From the NCBI GenBank assembly GCA_014529385.2, contig CM043942.1, positions 50,656,774 to 50,720,773 of the forward strand: a DNA stretch of 64,000 nt. Reading direction: 5' to 3'. This DNA comes from Adiantum capillus-veneris. Lineage: Eukaryota > Streptophyta > Polypodiopsida > Polypodiales > Pteridaceae. Below, one piece after another: positions 33,717 through 45,363 of the stretch. The translations under genes and the position numbers were made by a program. Every line of letters starts with the position of its first letter. Position 1 is the first letter of the stretch. Under the pieces are notes generated by a model. It was not told the DNA's origin. It saw only the letters and a list, made by a program, of their open reading frames with translations, and ran no database searches.

Positions 33717-36129
33717 TCAATCTTCACGTGCAATCTTAAGTTGATTGTAGCCACTGTGATCGTATATAAAGCTATACATTTCATGGCCTAGAATCTCATC
33801 CAATAGCATGTCTGTAAAGGGCATTGGGAAGGGGTCCTTGATAATCCGAGCAATCAAATTCCTATAATCCACACACATCCTCAACTTGCCATTATTCTTG
33901 GGAACTACCACTATTGGAAACAACTAGTCACTGCTCGCCACCTCTATTATGAACCCTGCATTGAGAAGATTTTCTATCTCCTCCTTGACCTTCTTAGCAT
34001 AGTTGGGGTTCATCTTGTATCTCTGCAGTCTCACTGGTCTAGAATCTGGCTTTAGAGGTATTTGATGTGGCATACCTTTGGATCTTCTCCTTTCAAATCA
34101 ATATATTCCCAAGAAAATACATCCTTGTATTTCTGGAACAGTGCCTTTGCTTTTTCCTTGATCTCTGTCTTTAGGTGCTTATTGATCTTGATCATTTGAG
34201 GGTTCTCCTCTGAGTCGAGATTCTTCCACTTCTTGTTCATTCGGAAGTAGCCAATTTGGACCTCCTCCCTTGTGCTTAGCCAATGACTCAGCTTCCTTCT
34301 CAGTCCTAATACCAACATCATAATTATTGAAGGGATCAATCAATTCTAGTAGTCCATTATGTGTTCTGATCAGCTGCTTGGTTTCCTTGCTTAGAGTCAA
34401 TATGACTGGTTTTTGGTGCTATTTTGAAAACAAATATCCTATGCTTGCTGTTCTGGTGGTCGTCCATCTAATAGATGAACTAGGCGTTTCCCAGGATTCA
34501 GTTCAGTGAACTAGTATGGGTACTGTCTTTTCTTCCTTTCTGCTTGTTCTTGTCAATCAATAGAGTAATTAAATCTATCTCTGTCAATGGGAAAATGTTC
34601 ATTGAAGCCAATTCACTTGATCTTCTTAGTGATGTACTTTTTGCGCAGTTCCTCTGGTTTGAGAGCTTTCTTCCAGCTTCTGGTGTCACTCTTATTCTCC
34701 TGCTGGATCCCTGAATTGTTAGTGTTTGATTAGCATAATCATGGATTGCTCTAGCCATTCTCAGAATCTCAGCCATGGTCTACCTAGAAGCATCCCATAG
34801 GTTCCCTCCACATCCAATACCAAGAAGCTGGGCTTGAATTTATTTCTTCCTACTATGAACTACATGTTCTCAATCAAACTTGTGGCTTGAACTACCCTGT
34901 GATGAGCATCTAGTAATGCGCATCTGATATCATCTAGCAGCTAGCAGCTTCTAGTAATGCGCATCTGATATCATCTAGCTCCACTGTCAGCTTTTGGATT
35001 CGTTCACAGATCTTTATATAAATTTCATCCTATTCATTACCAGAACTACAATCTGAACTGAAAGATTTCTCATCTATTTGACTATCTTCACAGTTCCACT
35101 GGGATGGCTTTCCTTGTTTGGCCGTTGGCTGACCAGTGGACTCTCTGACTGATCCTTCATGAGTTCAATGCCTCTAGCTTTGATCAAGTCTAATCAGACT
35201 TGTCATACTTCCTCAACCAAGCTCTACACTGCAGCTATCAAGGATTCATTCAATCCAGATACTACCTTTTCTCTTGAGTGCTCCTCTTGAGTCCCTAAAG
35301 GTTGAGGCTGTAGTTTCTATATTGTTCAAGACTCAGAACACTCTGGCTATTCTAGCCTCTTCTTTGCCAGGTTTTCTGTGATTCTAATTTCCATCGCTCC
35401 TTGTTCTTGCCATTCATCAACTACTTTTTCCTTGCCTTTGGTTTTCCATGTGGCTCTCTATTGTTCCCACTTCTTGGCTTCAACAGGTTGCTTCTTTGCA
35501 AGTTCATTTGGGATTTCGTCAATTATAAGTCCTTTACTTTTGGTCACCACCCTTACTATTTTGGGGATTTTTGTTTAGTCCCCTCTCGTTTGGAAATGTT
35601 TGGGCACTGAGATGAAAAGTGACCATACTTTCCACATGTATAACAATTTAAGCTTTGTTTGCCAAAGTCACCTCTGCCTCTTTCCCTATCAGTACCTCCT
35701 TGCCAGTTGCCTTTGCCATTACTAGTACCTGGTACTGGTGTCATTGTCCTTGGATCCACTTGGCCCCTTTGCTTTCACTGCTTCAGGATTTGTCAGTGCT
35801 ATCATTGATAAGTCTTTTCCCTTCTTGAAATGAAAAATCTTGATGCCAGAGTTACCCCACACATGCACATAAACCTTGCAATATGTGCATTGTGAGCATT
35901 CATTAGATTTTTCGTCTCTAGATTTGCATTTTGAACACCAGATCTCCATCTTTTTGATTGAAGACCTCGTCTTAGCCATTTCAGCAATTTGCGTTGATAT
36001 CTCTTCTAGCTTTCTGGTCTAGGAACCCTTCTTCTTGGTTTTCCCTTGATTATCTGAGTCACTTTTAGATAAGGTGGAAGTAGTGTTGGACTCTGACCCA
36101 TCATTTGATGACTTGTTGTCACTAGATTG
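33717..36129 (-). mobile_element. Ty3/gypsy retrotransposon E, left part (fossil)
   Basis: This is the minus-strand gypsy element into which the copia at 36130-41109 is inserted. RT remains lie at 33717-33923 (VDYRNLIARIIKDPFPMP, YDHSGYNQLKIA). A segment upstream of RT is at 34052-34339 (FQKYKDVFSWEYIDLKGEDP), a signature I associate with the Tat/Ogre-Athila side of gypsy. A zinc knuckle, CYTCGKYGHFSSQC, lies near 35640. A further Cys-rich segment is at about 35860-35950. It is broken in many places. RNase H, integrase and the 3' LTR are missing on the left. Confidence 0.75.
34909..34981. repeat. 41-bp tandem duplication
   Basis: The run tctagtaatgcgcatctgat starts at 34909 and again at 34950, forming two copies with a 41-bp period. 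It lies inside gypsy E and looks like a local duplication. Confidence 0.85.
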
Positions 36130-36304
36130 TGTTGGAATTAGGGTTGCAGAGAAATGCACACAGCTTGGAGAAGACGAAGGAAGCTCAAGGCACACAACTA
36201 AGAGTGTGTTACTTAGTGTGCAATGGAAAGATAGATAGCCCTAGAGTGATGGGCGTATATACAATGCACGGGGAAAAAAACCTCCTAAAGAGGGAAAAAA
36301 TGCC
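36130..36304 (-). repeat. 3' LTR of nested copia
   Basis: The 175-bp segment starts TGTTGGAATTAGGG and matches 40935-41109 throughout, with about ten substitutions by eye. A TATA-like TGTATATACG lies on the minus strand near 36255-36265. The right border is set where the two copies stop agreeing, just after aaaatgcc. Confidence 0.85.
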
Positions 36305-39300
36305 TAGAGGACATGACCAGTCCACAAAGGGGAGTAAGCCCAAAGCTTTGCGGAAAGCTTCAAGCTTCACCTGAGACAATGCCTTTGTGAAAAGATCTGC
36401 AATGTTGTCCTGTGTTGGCACATAAGCCAAGATGATCTCTCCTGCTGAGAGCCTCTCCCTGACATAGTGGTAATGTGCCTCAATGTGCTTTGTGCGAGCA
36501 TGAAAAACTGGGTTCCTCTCAACTGCCAATGCGCTCTAACTGTCAGTGTAGATAGTGTTGGCAATGTCCTGTCCAACACCCAAATCAGCCATAAGGCGTC
36601 TGGGCCATACACACTCAACCGTAGCTGTGAAGACTACCCTGTACTCAGCCTCACAACTTGAAGTGGCCACAGTAGGTTTCTTCTTGCTCAACCATGATAT
36701 ACATGAACTGCCAAGCATGAAACAAAAACCACTTGTGGACACTCTTGTGTCAAAACAACCAGCCCAATCTGAGTCCGAAAAAGCATGTAAGTCTGGCGGC
36801 AATGATCCCCCTTGGGATAAAACAAGCCAAGATGTAAAGTGCCACTAAGGTAGCGGAAAATCCTCTTGACAGCCTGCCAATGCTTAGACCCTGGGCTATG
36901 CATAAATATGCTGACCTGTGAGACTGCAAACTAAATATCCGGTCTCGTGTTGCATACATAAATGAGGCATCCAACAACAGTTTGGTATAGAGTGACATCT
37001 GTAGGATCACCAGCATCATGAAGACTCAATTTCAAACCTATTTACATGGGAGTGGAAATAGGTTTGCAATCCTCAAGTCCAAACTTACATAGCAATGTCT
37101 CTATGTAACTTTTCTGACACAAGGCAATACCACCATCACACTGCTTAAACTGTATACCCAAATAATGATGCAACAACCCCAAATCTTTCATCTTGAAAGT
37201 AGCATTCAAATCAGCCTTAAATTCTTCAATATGTCTCTCATTTGGTCCAGTGATCGGCAAATCATCTACATAAAGAACCACAATGAGAAGTACATCACCC
37301 TCATGATTTACATACAATGTGCTTTCTGTTGGACTGTTACGAAAACCTTGTTTGATCAAATGAGTGTCAGCTTTCTCATACCAAGCACGTGGAGATTGCT
37401 TCAACCCATACAAAGCTTTCTTACATCTGCACACTTTGTCCTCTTGTCCTTTCTTGGCAAAATAGCGAGGCTGTGTTACATAAACTTCCTCAAATATGTC
37501 ACCATTCAAGAAAGCAGTAACAATGTCTGATTGATGTACATCCCAACCGAAATGAGCTGCCAATGCACATAGAAAATGCACAGTAGTCATACGACAAGTG
37601 GGAGCAAAAGTATCTTCATAATCTATGCATTTTTGTTGTGCATAACCCTTTGCAACAAGTCGAGCCTTATGGCGATCGATCTCACCATCCAGCTTGTGTT
37701 TCAACTTGTAAACCCACTTCGTACCAATGGGCTTTTTACCAGGAGGCAAATCACATAAAGTCCATGTGTCATTTTCTATAAGTGCATCATATTCTAATTG
37801 CATGGCAGACATCCAATTTTTTGAATTTTGTGCTTTGTCAGAAGACAGATGTTCCTCAACATCATGTAAGCTAGACACAGCCAAATCATAACAATCTGAT
37901 GCATAAGATGCATGGAGAGAGACTGAACGAGTACGACTAGAAAAAGGTGCATCCAATTTACTGTCACACAAAGTGTGCACCAGCCATTTTGGCATACCTC
38001 TAGCCTGCTCATTTTCAGCCCTTTCCTATCAAGTACATCATGTACATCTGCATCAGTAATAGGCTGATTTGTAACATTTTTGAAAACCCCCATAGGCTGT
38101 ACATTTGCCTCATTGGAATTTACATTCGAACTTCCACCACTGAAAAGAGGCAACAAAGTGTCATAAATGTCCTGGGAGCTTACATTATTGTCTCTAGTAC
38201 ATGACATCAAGGGTTGAACAGAATCTTCCACAAACACTACATCCCGTGAAACCAAAATACGCTTTTTTTGCGGATGATACAACCTGTAACCTTTGCTTTC
38301 AACACTATAACCAACAAAAACACATTTGACAGCCTTATCATCCAATTTTCTGCGCTGCACTTGTGACACTAATCCATAAGCCAAACAACCAAAAACACGC
38401 ATGTGCTCAATAAATGGCTTTCTATCATGCCATGCTTCATATGGAGTCACAGACTGCTACGGTTTTGTAGGACACCTGTTGAGTACATAAGTGGCACACA
38501 TGACAGCCTCGAGCCAAAATGAATGTGGTAAAGCTTGACTCTTGACCATACATCTTGCCATTTTCATAAGAGACCTATTTTTCCTCTCAGCAACACCATT
38601 TTGCTGAGGCGTATACGGCACTGTACATTGGTGTTTTATCCCACGACTAGCCAGAAATGCATTAAATTCATGAGACATATACTCCTCCCCTCGATCAAAA
38701 CGGGTGCCCATAGTACATTTCAATACATTTTCAGCCATAGCGAGAAATTGTTTGAAGCACATAAAAACTTAGGACTTCGCTTTAAGCGGAAATAGCCATG
38801 CATGCCTGGAGTAATCATCAATAAAATTCACGAAGTACAGGTAATTTCCCAAGGACGGAGTTTGCATGGGCCCACAAACATCACTATGCACAAGCTGCAA
38901 CCTTTATGTGGCCCTAACTGAACCATCCTTTGGAAACTTAGAAGGTTGCATACCCAAAATACAGCCTTCACAAACATGTTTGAAAGGTGCTTCAAGAGGT
39001 GGCAAAGAAGCAACCATATCAGATTTCTGCAAACGCAGCAAACTGGCAAAATTCAGATGACCAAAACGTGCATGCCAAAGTTTTGCATTTGAAATAGCCC
39101 TTGAATCTGCAACTGCATTTGCAAAATTTTGTCCACACTTGTTATACAAAGTGAGTTTATACAGCCCACGACACAAAAGGCCAGATGCAACAATTTTATC
39201 AATAAAACTGAGATCATGAACTGTACATCTGTCATCCACAAATTTGACTACAAGTCCAAGTCAAGCAAGTGCAGATACAGACAATAGATTCTTCTTGATC

Positions 39301-40922
39301 CTAGGTACATAAAGTGCATCAACAAGTGTGAAGGAACTGCCATTTGTAGCAATAAGCACAATCTTTCCAACTCCCTGAACCGGATGAGAGGCATTGTTGG
39401 CACAAGTGACTGAATTCCCATTAGGGATAGACTCGAGAGAGGTAAACAATTCATGATGTGAGGTAATGTGCTTTGTAGCACCACTGTCGAAATACCACAT
39501 ATGTGAATTTGCAGCAAACAACTGACAATCATGCATCATGGACAGCAGGATTGTAAGTGCACTTTTCACTAACCCATTCTAGATCAACATCAACATCACA
39601 GTCTCCTTTTACAGAAGACTCAACAATGGATGCATTTGTAGTGGAATCAACATTTGTAGTGGAACCACCCTCTTTCTTCTTAGCCTCTTTAGCCTTCAAC
39701 TTAGGACACTGCTTGATCAAATGATCATTAGCTGTACAATAGTGGCAACGCATCTTCTTTTTGTCCTTATCACCATAATTTCTAGACAAAATGCTACCAA
39801 CAGAAGCATTAGGAACAAAAGTTTTTCCACTCGCAGCAAAACCATAAGAAGTGGCTCCATTGTTGTTACCACCCTTTCTTTGAGAAGCAATAAAAGCCTG
39901 TTCAACTGCAAGCTGCCCAGTCCTGTTTTTTCTGGAAAGTGACTCTTGCAACAACAATGTGCATAATGCATCAAATTTGACAACTTCAAGATTTCGTTGG
40001 GTCATTAGTCTCCAAGTACTAGCAAAAGTCTGGTATGAATCTGGTAAGGCACCAAGAACAGTCTGCACAAGGGAACTGTCTGAAATGACTTCACCTACAT
40101 AAATAAGTTGCTCATTGATATCCTTGACACCAGCAAGGAAAGTGTCCATATCATCTTCCTCATGCATAATCTTTGATTCCAGCTCTTTACGCAGCAAAGC
40201 AATTTTAGCCTCATTGCGGCTTGCATAAAGACCTGCTAGAATATCCCAAGCCTGTTTTGCAGATTTTGCACTTCACAGACAACGCAATCAATACATGAGC
40301 CTGCGCATCCTTTACATCCCAAAGAGCTTGTTCTACCGTAGGAAAAATAACTCTAATAGAAGCAATCCTTGCAACAAGACCTGCCACATCCTCAACATCA
40401 CCTGCATCCTCAGAACCAGGACAAAAATCAATGCCGTGCACAATATTACAGACACCCTTTGACACAAGAACATGTTGCATCATATAAGCCCACATAGGGT
40501 AATTGTATCCATCCAACCTATCCTCAACAACAAACATCTTGAACACATCTGTGTTGTTGTTCTCAGCCATGGTAAATGCTGCACCACCTGATGTGAAAAT
40601 TGCCCGCAAAGAGGAGAAACAAAGCGGGAACAACACGTGCTATATAGCACAAGCCGTAGTAGACTGTAAGACACCTGTTCTGTAGAAAACGACACTGATA
40701 GAAATTCTACACAAAATGACGAGATTGCCTGTGCAGACCTGCCTGTAGTGGAAACAAAGGCCGAAATGAGCCCGACTCAAAAATTTGAGAAACCTAAGCT
40801 CTTTGAGAAGTCCCAAAATTTTTGTCGACCTACAACGCTTGCCAAACCTCACAGAAATCGGAGAAAGTGAGAAGGCATGTGTTGGCGCAGCTAGCGACTA
40901 AGCCCGGGAGGACGCAACCTGC

Positions 40923-40934
40923 TCCAATACCAAT
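40923..40934 (-). other. Primer binding site region of nested copia
   Basis: Beside the LTR edge at 40935 the minus strand reads ATTGGTATTGGAGC, a known variant form of the plant copia primer site close to TGGTATCAGAGC. It fixes the minus orientation and the 5' LTR at 40935-41109. Confidence 0.75.
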
Positions 40935-41109
40935 TGTTGGAATTAGGGTTGTAGAGAAACGCACACATCTTGGAGAAAATGAAGGAAGCTCAAGGCACAC
41001 AACTGAGAGTGTGTTACTTAGTGTGCAATGGAAAGATAGATAGCGCTAGAGTGATGGGCATATATACAATGCACGGGGGAAAAAACCTCCTAAAGAGGGG
41101 AAAAATGCC
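40935..41109 (-). repeat. 5' LTR of nested copia
   Basis: The 175-bp copy is collinear with 36130-36304, with no length difference overall. No matching target-site duplication is visible at the outer borders. Confidence 0.85.
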
Positions 41110-42070
41110 CCGGCGGTCCTAATGTGTTCACACACATCACTACCACATGTATATGGTAACAGATTGTCTTCTCTTGTAGCTCTTCTCCTTTTTGGCTTGT
41201 TGTTCCAACTTCAATGCCCTTTGAATCAGATATTAAATTTCTTTTGTGGGTGCTGGAACCTCATGTTCCCCTAACTTCTTGCTTTTGAAACCATTAAGGG
41301 ACTAGGCTTGCATTCTTTTCTCTGATGGAAGCTCTTACAATTGTCTGCTCAATTCCTTAATCTTTTCTACATAGCTTCTGGCGGACAACTTGCCTTGCTT
41401 GATCTTATCCAGTTTGCACATTATATCCTCATCACCCCTATTATCTGAATAATCCAAGTGAAAAGCTTTAAGCAGTTTATGGTAGGATCTAAGTTGGCAA
41501 GCTGGATAGTGGTAGTACCATTTTCTACCTGCCTCCTTTAGTGTGTGAGGAAAATATTCCCCCCATTCGTCCTCATCTATGTCCTTGAGTTCAACATACT
41601 ATTCAAAAGCTTGGATGTGTACATTTGGGTCATCTTTCTTGCCTCCTTTGAAAGTTGAAGGTGAGTGGATTGTGGTGACTGGATTTGGTTTTGTGAGCTG
41701 GCTTTCTATCTTTGGATCTTATTTTTGTGTAATGATCTGTATCAGATTTCTAGTCCTTGTTATCCTCGATCTGAGTCATTGTGTCCTCTTCAGCTTGCTT
41801 TGTTGATTTATGTCTTGCTGACCGATGACTTTGCTTACTGTCCTCGCTTTCCTTAGTGGGTTTTCGGCTTTGCTGAGATCCATGAGACCAAGTCCATCTT
41901 TTCGCTCTCTCTATACGTCTATGCCTGGAATGAGTAGAATGTTGATAATCCCTTGATCCATCTGTGTCATTTCCGGGTTCTCTCTCACAATCAAATCCTC
42001 GCTCACACTTTCGGGATTGGGTTGACACAGTCCGAATTATCCATGAATTTGGTAGCTCGCCTTGTGCCAC
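41110..42070 (-). mobile_element. Ty3/gypsy retrotransposon E, gag part (fossil)
   Basis: This is the other side of gypsy E, interrupted by the nested copia. On the minus strand around 41440-41580 it carries a Gag capsid-like segment, EWGEYFPHTLKEAGRKWYYH, typical of plant gypsy Gag. The N-terminal region at about 41750-42070 is rich in Arg, Ser, His and Lys. The coding sequence leads rightwards to the leader and LTR. Confidence 0.7.
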
Positions 42071-42123
42071 GTGAAACTGGTCTGGACGGCATTGTCAATA
42101 TATGGAAACTCTAACACCAAATA

Positions 42124-42610
42124 TGAGATAATTCATTTGTCAAGATCAACTTAGCTCAAACCACCGTGATCGCCAGAATGAACCCTTATGACAGCTATTC
42201 CACGCTGGTCAGTTAGAGTTATTCAGATCAGACAAAGACTTTAGATTAGAAAAGATTGGAATGAAATGTAAGATTGGAACTGAAATATAGACTGAACTAG
42301 AAACTGAGATTAAACACTAAAACGGGAGACTGGAACTTGAATATATTAGGGTTAGTGTAAGCCAATACAACATTGTGAGCCAAGTCTGTTCCGAGCTCAA
42401 CTAGGGTTACAAAGATACAAGAGCATAAAGAACTCTAGAAGAGATATTGAGAGAGAGATCCCACGAAATGAATAGTGGGTCCTATTTATAGCCACCGGGT
42501 TGGACCTCTGACGACTGTGCATTGTATCAGTTATCGCAGTAACTGGCCTTTGTAATTAGTTGTTCCCACCATCTACAAGGTGTTCTAGCTAGCTCTTGAC
42601 GAAGTAAAAT
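42124..42610 (-). repeat. Probable 5' LTR of gypsy E
   Basis: A TGAGATAATTC start next to a primer-site-like ctctaacacca (minus TGGTGTTAGAG) marks the inner edge. A TATA box (CTATAAATAGG on the minus strand, about 42481-42492) is followed by sequence matching 50851-50930 (tattta, gggttgg, gactgtgca, atca). The outer border near 42610 is a guess from where the similarity stops. Confidence 0.55.
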
Positions 42611-42815
42611 TCTCTCTATCTATGGTAGAGAGGAGGTGGATGGGTGAAGTGGTTGATCGCTACATAGGGTCCAGTGCTCTACTAGTCATTTACATTTTTG
42701 ATGTTATGGTATACCCATGTTCTGTTATTGCATTAATTTATGGTTGCCTATTTCATTTAGATGGAGCATGTAAAGATTCTCTTTTTTCATTCTTCTATGT
42801 TTGTGCGCACTCTAT

Positions 42816-42819
<4 letters not shown>

Positions 42820-42853
<34 letters not shown>
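42820..42853. repeat. (CT)n microsatellite
   Basis: About 16 CT units lie at the left side of the duplicated region. Confidence 0.98.
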
Positions 42854-42856
<3 letters not shown>

Positions 42857-42924
42857 CCCAATGCAGTGTACACATATATTCACCCTCCACTTGGTCATTT
42901 TCTCGGGTACGCTTTTATTCATAC

Positions 42925-43575
42925 CACCCATTCAGAGGTAGCACTAGTTGCTAGGTGCCTCTTGATGCCGTCTGGCTCATCACTTAAACTCCATGCTAAG
43001 CCGGACGCCGAGAACTCCTCCCCTTTGTAAACGCTTTTGCAACTCTGTTGTATATTGAAATTTCATAAATTTACAAATTGTGTAATTTTTGCATAGGCCC
43101 TTGGGAAAGGGTATCTCTCAAAAATAATGGTTGTCCATGGCTCAACTATGTATCTTAAGTAAACTTTTTAGTATTATATTTACTTATGATATGTGACCTA
43201 AATAAATATAATGCTAAAAGGTTTACTTAGGGTATATACTAATAGGCCAGTCAATTTTCGAAAGCAGGTGAATTAAATGGAATCTGAAAAGATGCTTGCA
43301 AAAGGTTTACTTAGGGTATATACTAGTAGATTTGGAACAAAATTTATGTAGGAAATCACCTACATCGATTCCCAGGAATCTTGGTAGGATGATTTAAAAA
43401 AATAAAATAGAATGACCTTTTACTTAGGGTACATACAAGGTGTAGGTTTCAAAAACGACTCATTACTTTCAAGATTCCTTGGAATCTATTTGTAGGCGAT
43501 TTCCTACATAGATTTTTTCTGAAAACCTACAGGTTGGTACACTAAGTAAACCTTTTAGCATTATTTTTGCTTTAA
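42925..43575. repeat. Copy 1 of a ~650-bp direct duplication with fold-back MITE
   Basis: The segment is repeated at 43908-44585 with an offset of 996 bp; for example cttaaactccatgctaagcc starts at 42983 and at 43979. Apart from the left 60 bp the copies agree at about 97% by eye. Within it, 43301-43556 is an imperfect inverted repeat whose ends read aaaaggtttacttaggg and, inverted, taagtaaacctttt. Further copies of the end motif lie at about 43151 and 43209. It is non-coding and looks like a small DNA transposon (MITE) captured in a tandem duplication. Confidence 0.85.
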
Positions 43576-43907
43576 GATTTGTTACTTATGTATTCCTATT
43601 GCATTTTATTGTACTTGGTGTAGGTACCTTAAGTATTATTATTCATTTTAACTTTGTTATTCATTTTAGCAATTTTGGTTGAGATGTAAGAAAGATTGAG
43701 AAGAGAAGAAGTAAGAATGAAACTACCTAGAAACTGAGAGAAAATGAAATTCAGTTTTATAGTGAGCCTATACTTTTCTCTATTGAGTTACTTAGTCCCT
43801 CAACTCCCGAGTATCGGAAAATATCTCTTAAATCTAGCAATAGCAGTGTCTATCTTAATAAAATGATGTCTAATTATTTTCATGTAAAGCTAATTTCACT
43901 ATTCTAC

Positions 43908-44585
43908 CCCCCATTCAGAGGCTTATATTCACTAGTTTTTTCTCAGGTGCCTCTTGATTCCGTTATCTGGCTCATTCACTTAAACTCCATGCTAAGCCGG
44001 ACGCCGAGAACTCCTCCCCTTTGTAAACGCTTTTGCAACTCTGTTGTATATTGAAATTTCATAAATTTACAAATTGTGTAATTTTTGCATAGGCCCTTGG
44101 GAAAGGGTATCTCTCAAGAATAATGGTTGTCCATGGCTCAAGTATGTATCTTAAGTAAACTTTTTAGTATTATATTTACTTATGATATGTGACCTAAATA
44201 AATATAATGCTAAAAGGTTTACTTAGGGTATATACTAATAGGCCAGTCAATTTTCGAAAGCAGGTGAATTAAATGGAATCTGAAAAGATGCTTGCAAAAG
44301 GTTTACTTAGGGTATATACTAGTAGATTTGGAACAAAATTTATGTAGGAAATCACCTACATCGATTCCCAGGAATCTTGGTAGTGATGATTAAAAAAAAA
44401 AACTATTAGAATGACCTTTTACTTAGGGTACATACAAGTAGGTTTCAAAAACGACTCATTACTTTCAAGATTCCTTGGAATCTATGTAGGCGATTTCCTA
44501 CATAGATTTCTTTGAAAACCTACCGGTATGTACACTAAGTAAACCTTTTAGCATTATATTTGCTTAGGATATGTACCTTAAGTAA
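43908..44585. repeat. Copy 2 of the ~650-bp direct duplication
   Basis: This is collinear with 42925-43575. The inverted repeat occupies about 44297-44551, with arms meeting around 44390-44440. Small indels near the arm centre separate the copies. The 330 bp between the copies (43576-43907) is AT-rich and unrecognised. Confidence 0.85.
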
Positions 44586-44658
44586 ACCTTTTAGCATTAT
44601 ATTTACTTAGAGTATGTACCTTAAGTAAATCTTTTAGCATTATATTTACTTAGGGTAT
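44536..44658. repeat. 43-bp tandem repeat, three units
   Basis: Units starting taagtaaaYcttttagcat begin at 44536, 44579 and 44622 with a 43-bp period. Each contains the end motif of the fold-back element in both orientations (taagtaaacctttt and tttacttagggta). Copy 1 of the duplication lacks this expansion. Confidence 0.9.
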
Positions 44659-44752
44659 AATTGAGTAGGAAATATCCATTTTGAAAAATAAAAGAGAAGA
44701 GAATCTTCTTAAATTATCTCTCTTATTTCATTGAAAAAATGAGATCTCATAG

Positions 44753-44755
<3 letters not shown>

Positions 44756-44842
<87 letters not shown>

Positions 44843-45007
44843 CGCACCCATCCCGATGAGAACTACAATCTATGCACCAGCCTTCTTGCAAGAGGGGAGA
44901 ATTCATGATGCGATTGCAAGGGAAATTGAAGGGGTGGACATGCAAGCTAACATGGCAGCAGTCAATCTAGAATGAAACTAAAATTGAATCAACTGAGTCC
45001 TGCTTGT

Positions 45008-45042
<35 letters not shown>

Positions 45043-45065
45043 TGCACGCCCATCCCGCTGAGAAC

Positions 45066-45121
<56 letters not shown>

Positions 45122-45133
45122 ACACACACACAC

Positions 45134-45167
<34 letters not shown>

Positions 45168-45323
45168 CGCGCCCATCCCGATGAGAACTACAATCTATGC
45201 ACCAGCCTTCTTGCAAGAGGGGAGATTCATGATGCGATTGCAAGGGAAATTGAAGGGGTGGACATGCAAGCACATGGCAGCAGTCAATCTAGAATGAAAC
45301 TAAAATTGAATCAACTGAGTCCT

Positions 45324-45362
<39 letters not shown>
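44756..45362. repeat. Chain of (CT)n/(CA)n microsatellites with duplicated spacers
   Basis: Pure or near-pure tracts lie at 44756-44793 (CT), 44797-44840 (CA), 45009-45039 (CT), 45071-45118 (CT), 45119-45164 (CA) and 45325-45362 (CT). A spacer of about 165 bp starting catgcgcRcccatcccgatg occurs at about 44839-45003 and again at about 45163-45326. A 32-bp partial copy lies at 45040-45072. The spacers code in one frame for APAFLQEGR and HDAIAREIEGVDMQA, so the expansions appear to lie within or beside an old coding region. Confidence 0.85.

Positions 45363-45363
<1 letters not shown>

Larger units (their letters stand above)
36130..41109 (-). mobile_element. Ty1/copia retrotransposon nested in gypsy E (fossil)
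   Basis: This is a minus-strand copia element of about 4980 bp with two 175-bp LTRs and a primer site. In element order, Gag lies at about 39580-40571, starting MAENNNTDVFKMFVVEDRLD, with a CHYC...H....C-type knuckle near 39750. Protease is at about 39450-39520 (YFDSGATKHITSHHELF). Integrase spans about 38400-39240 (WHARFGHLNFASL, QQNGVAERKNR). RT lies at about 37040-37900 (ENDTWTLCDLPPGKKPIGTK, RHKARLVAKGYAQ, VVLYVDDLPI). RNase H is at about 36209-36800 (SDSDWAGCFDTRVSTSGFCF). It has roughly eight to ten breaks. LTR divergence near 6% makes it about ten times older than copia C1. Confidence 0.9.

Noticed and set aside
36125-41114. Target-site duplication of the nested copia
   Set aside because: Flanks gattg and ccggc do not match; a shared cacta nearby is offset from the borders.
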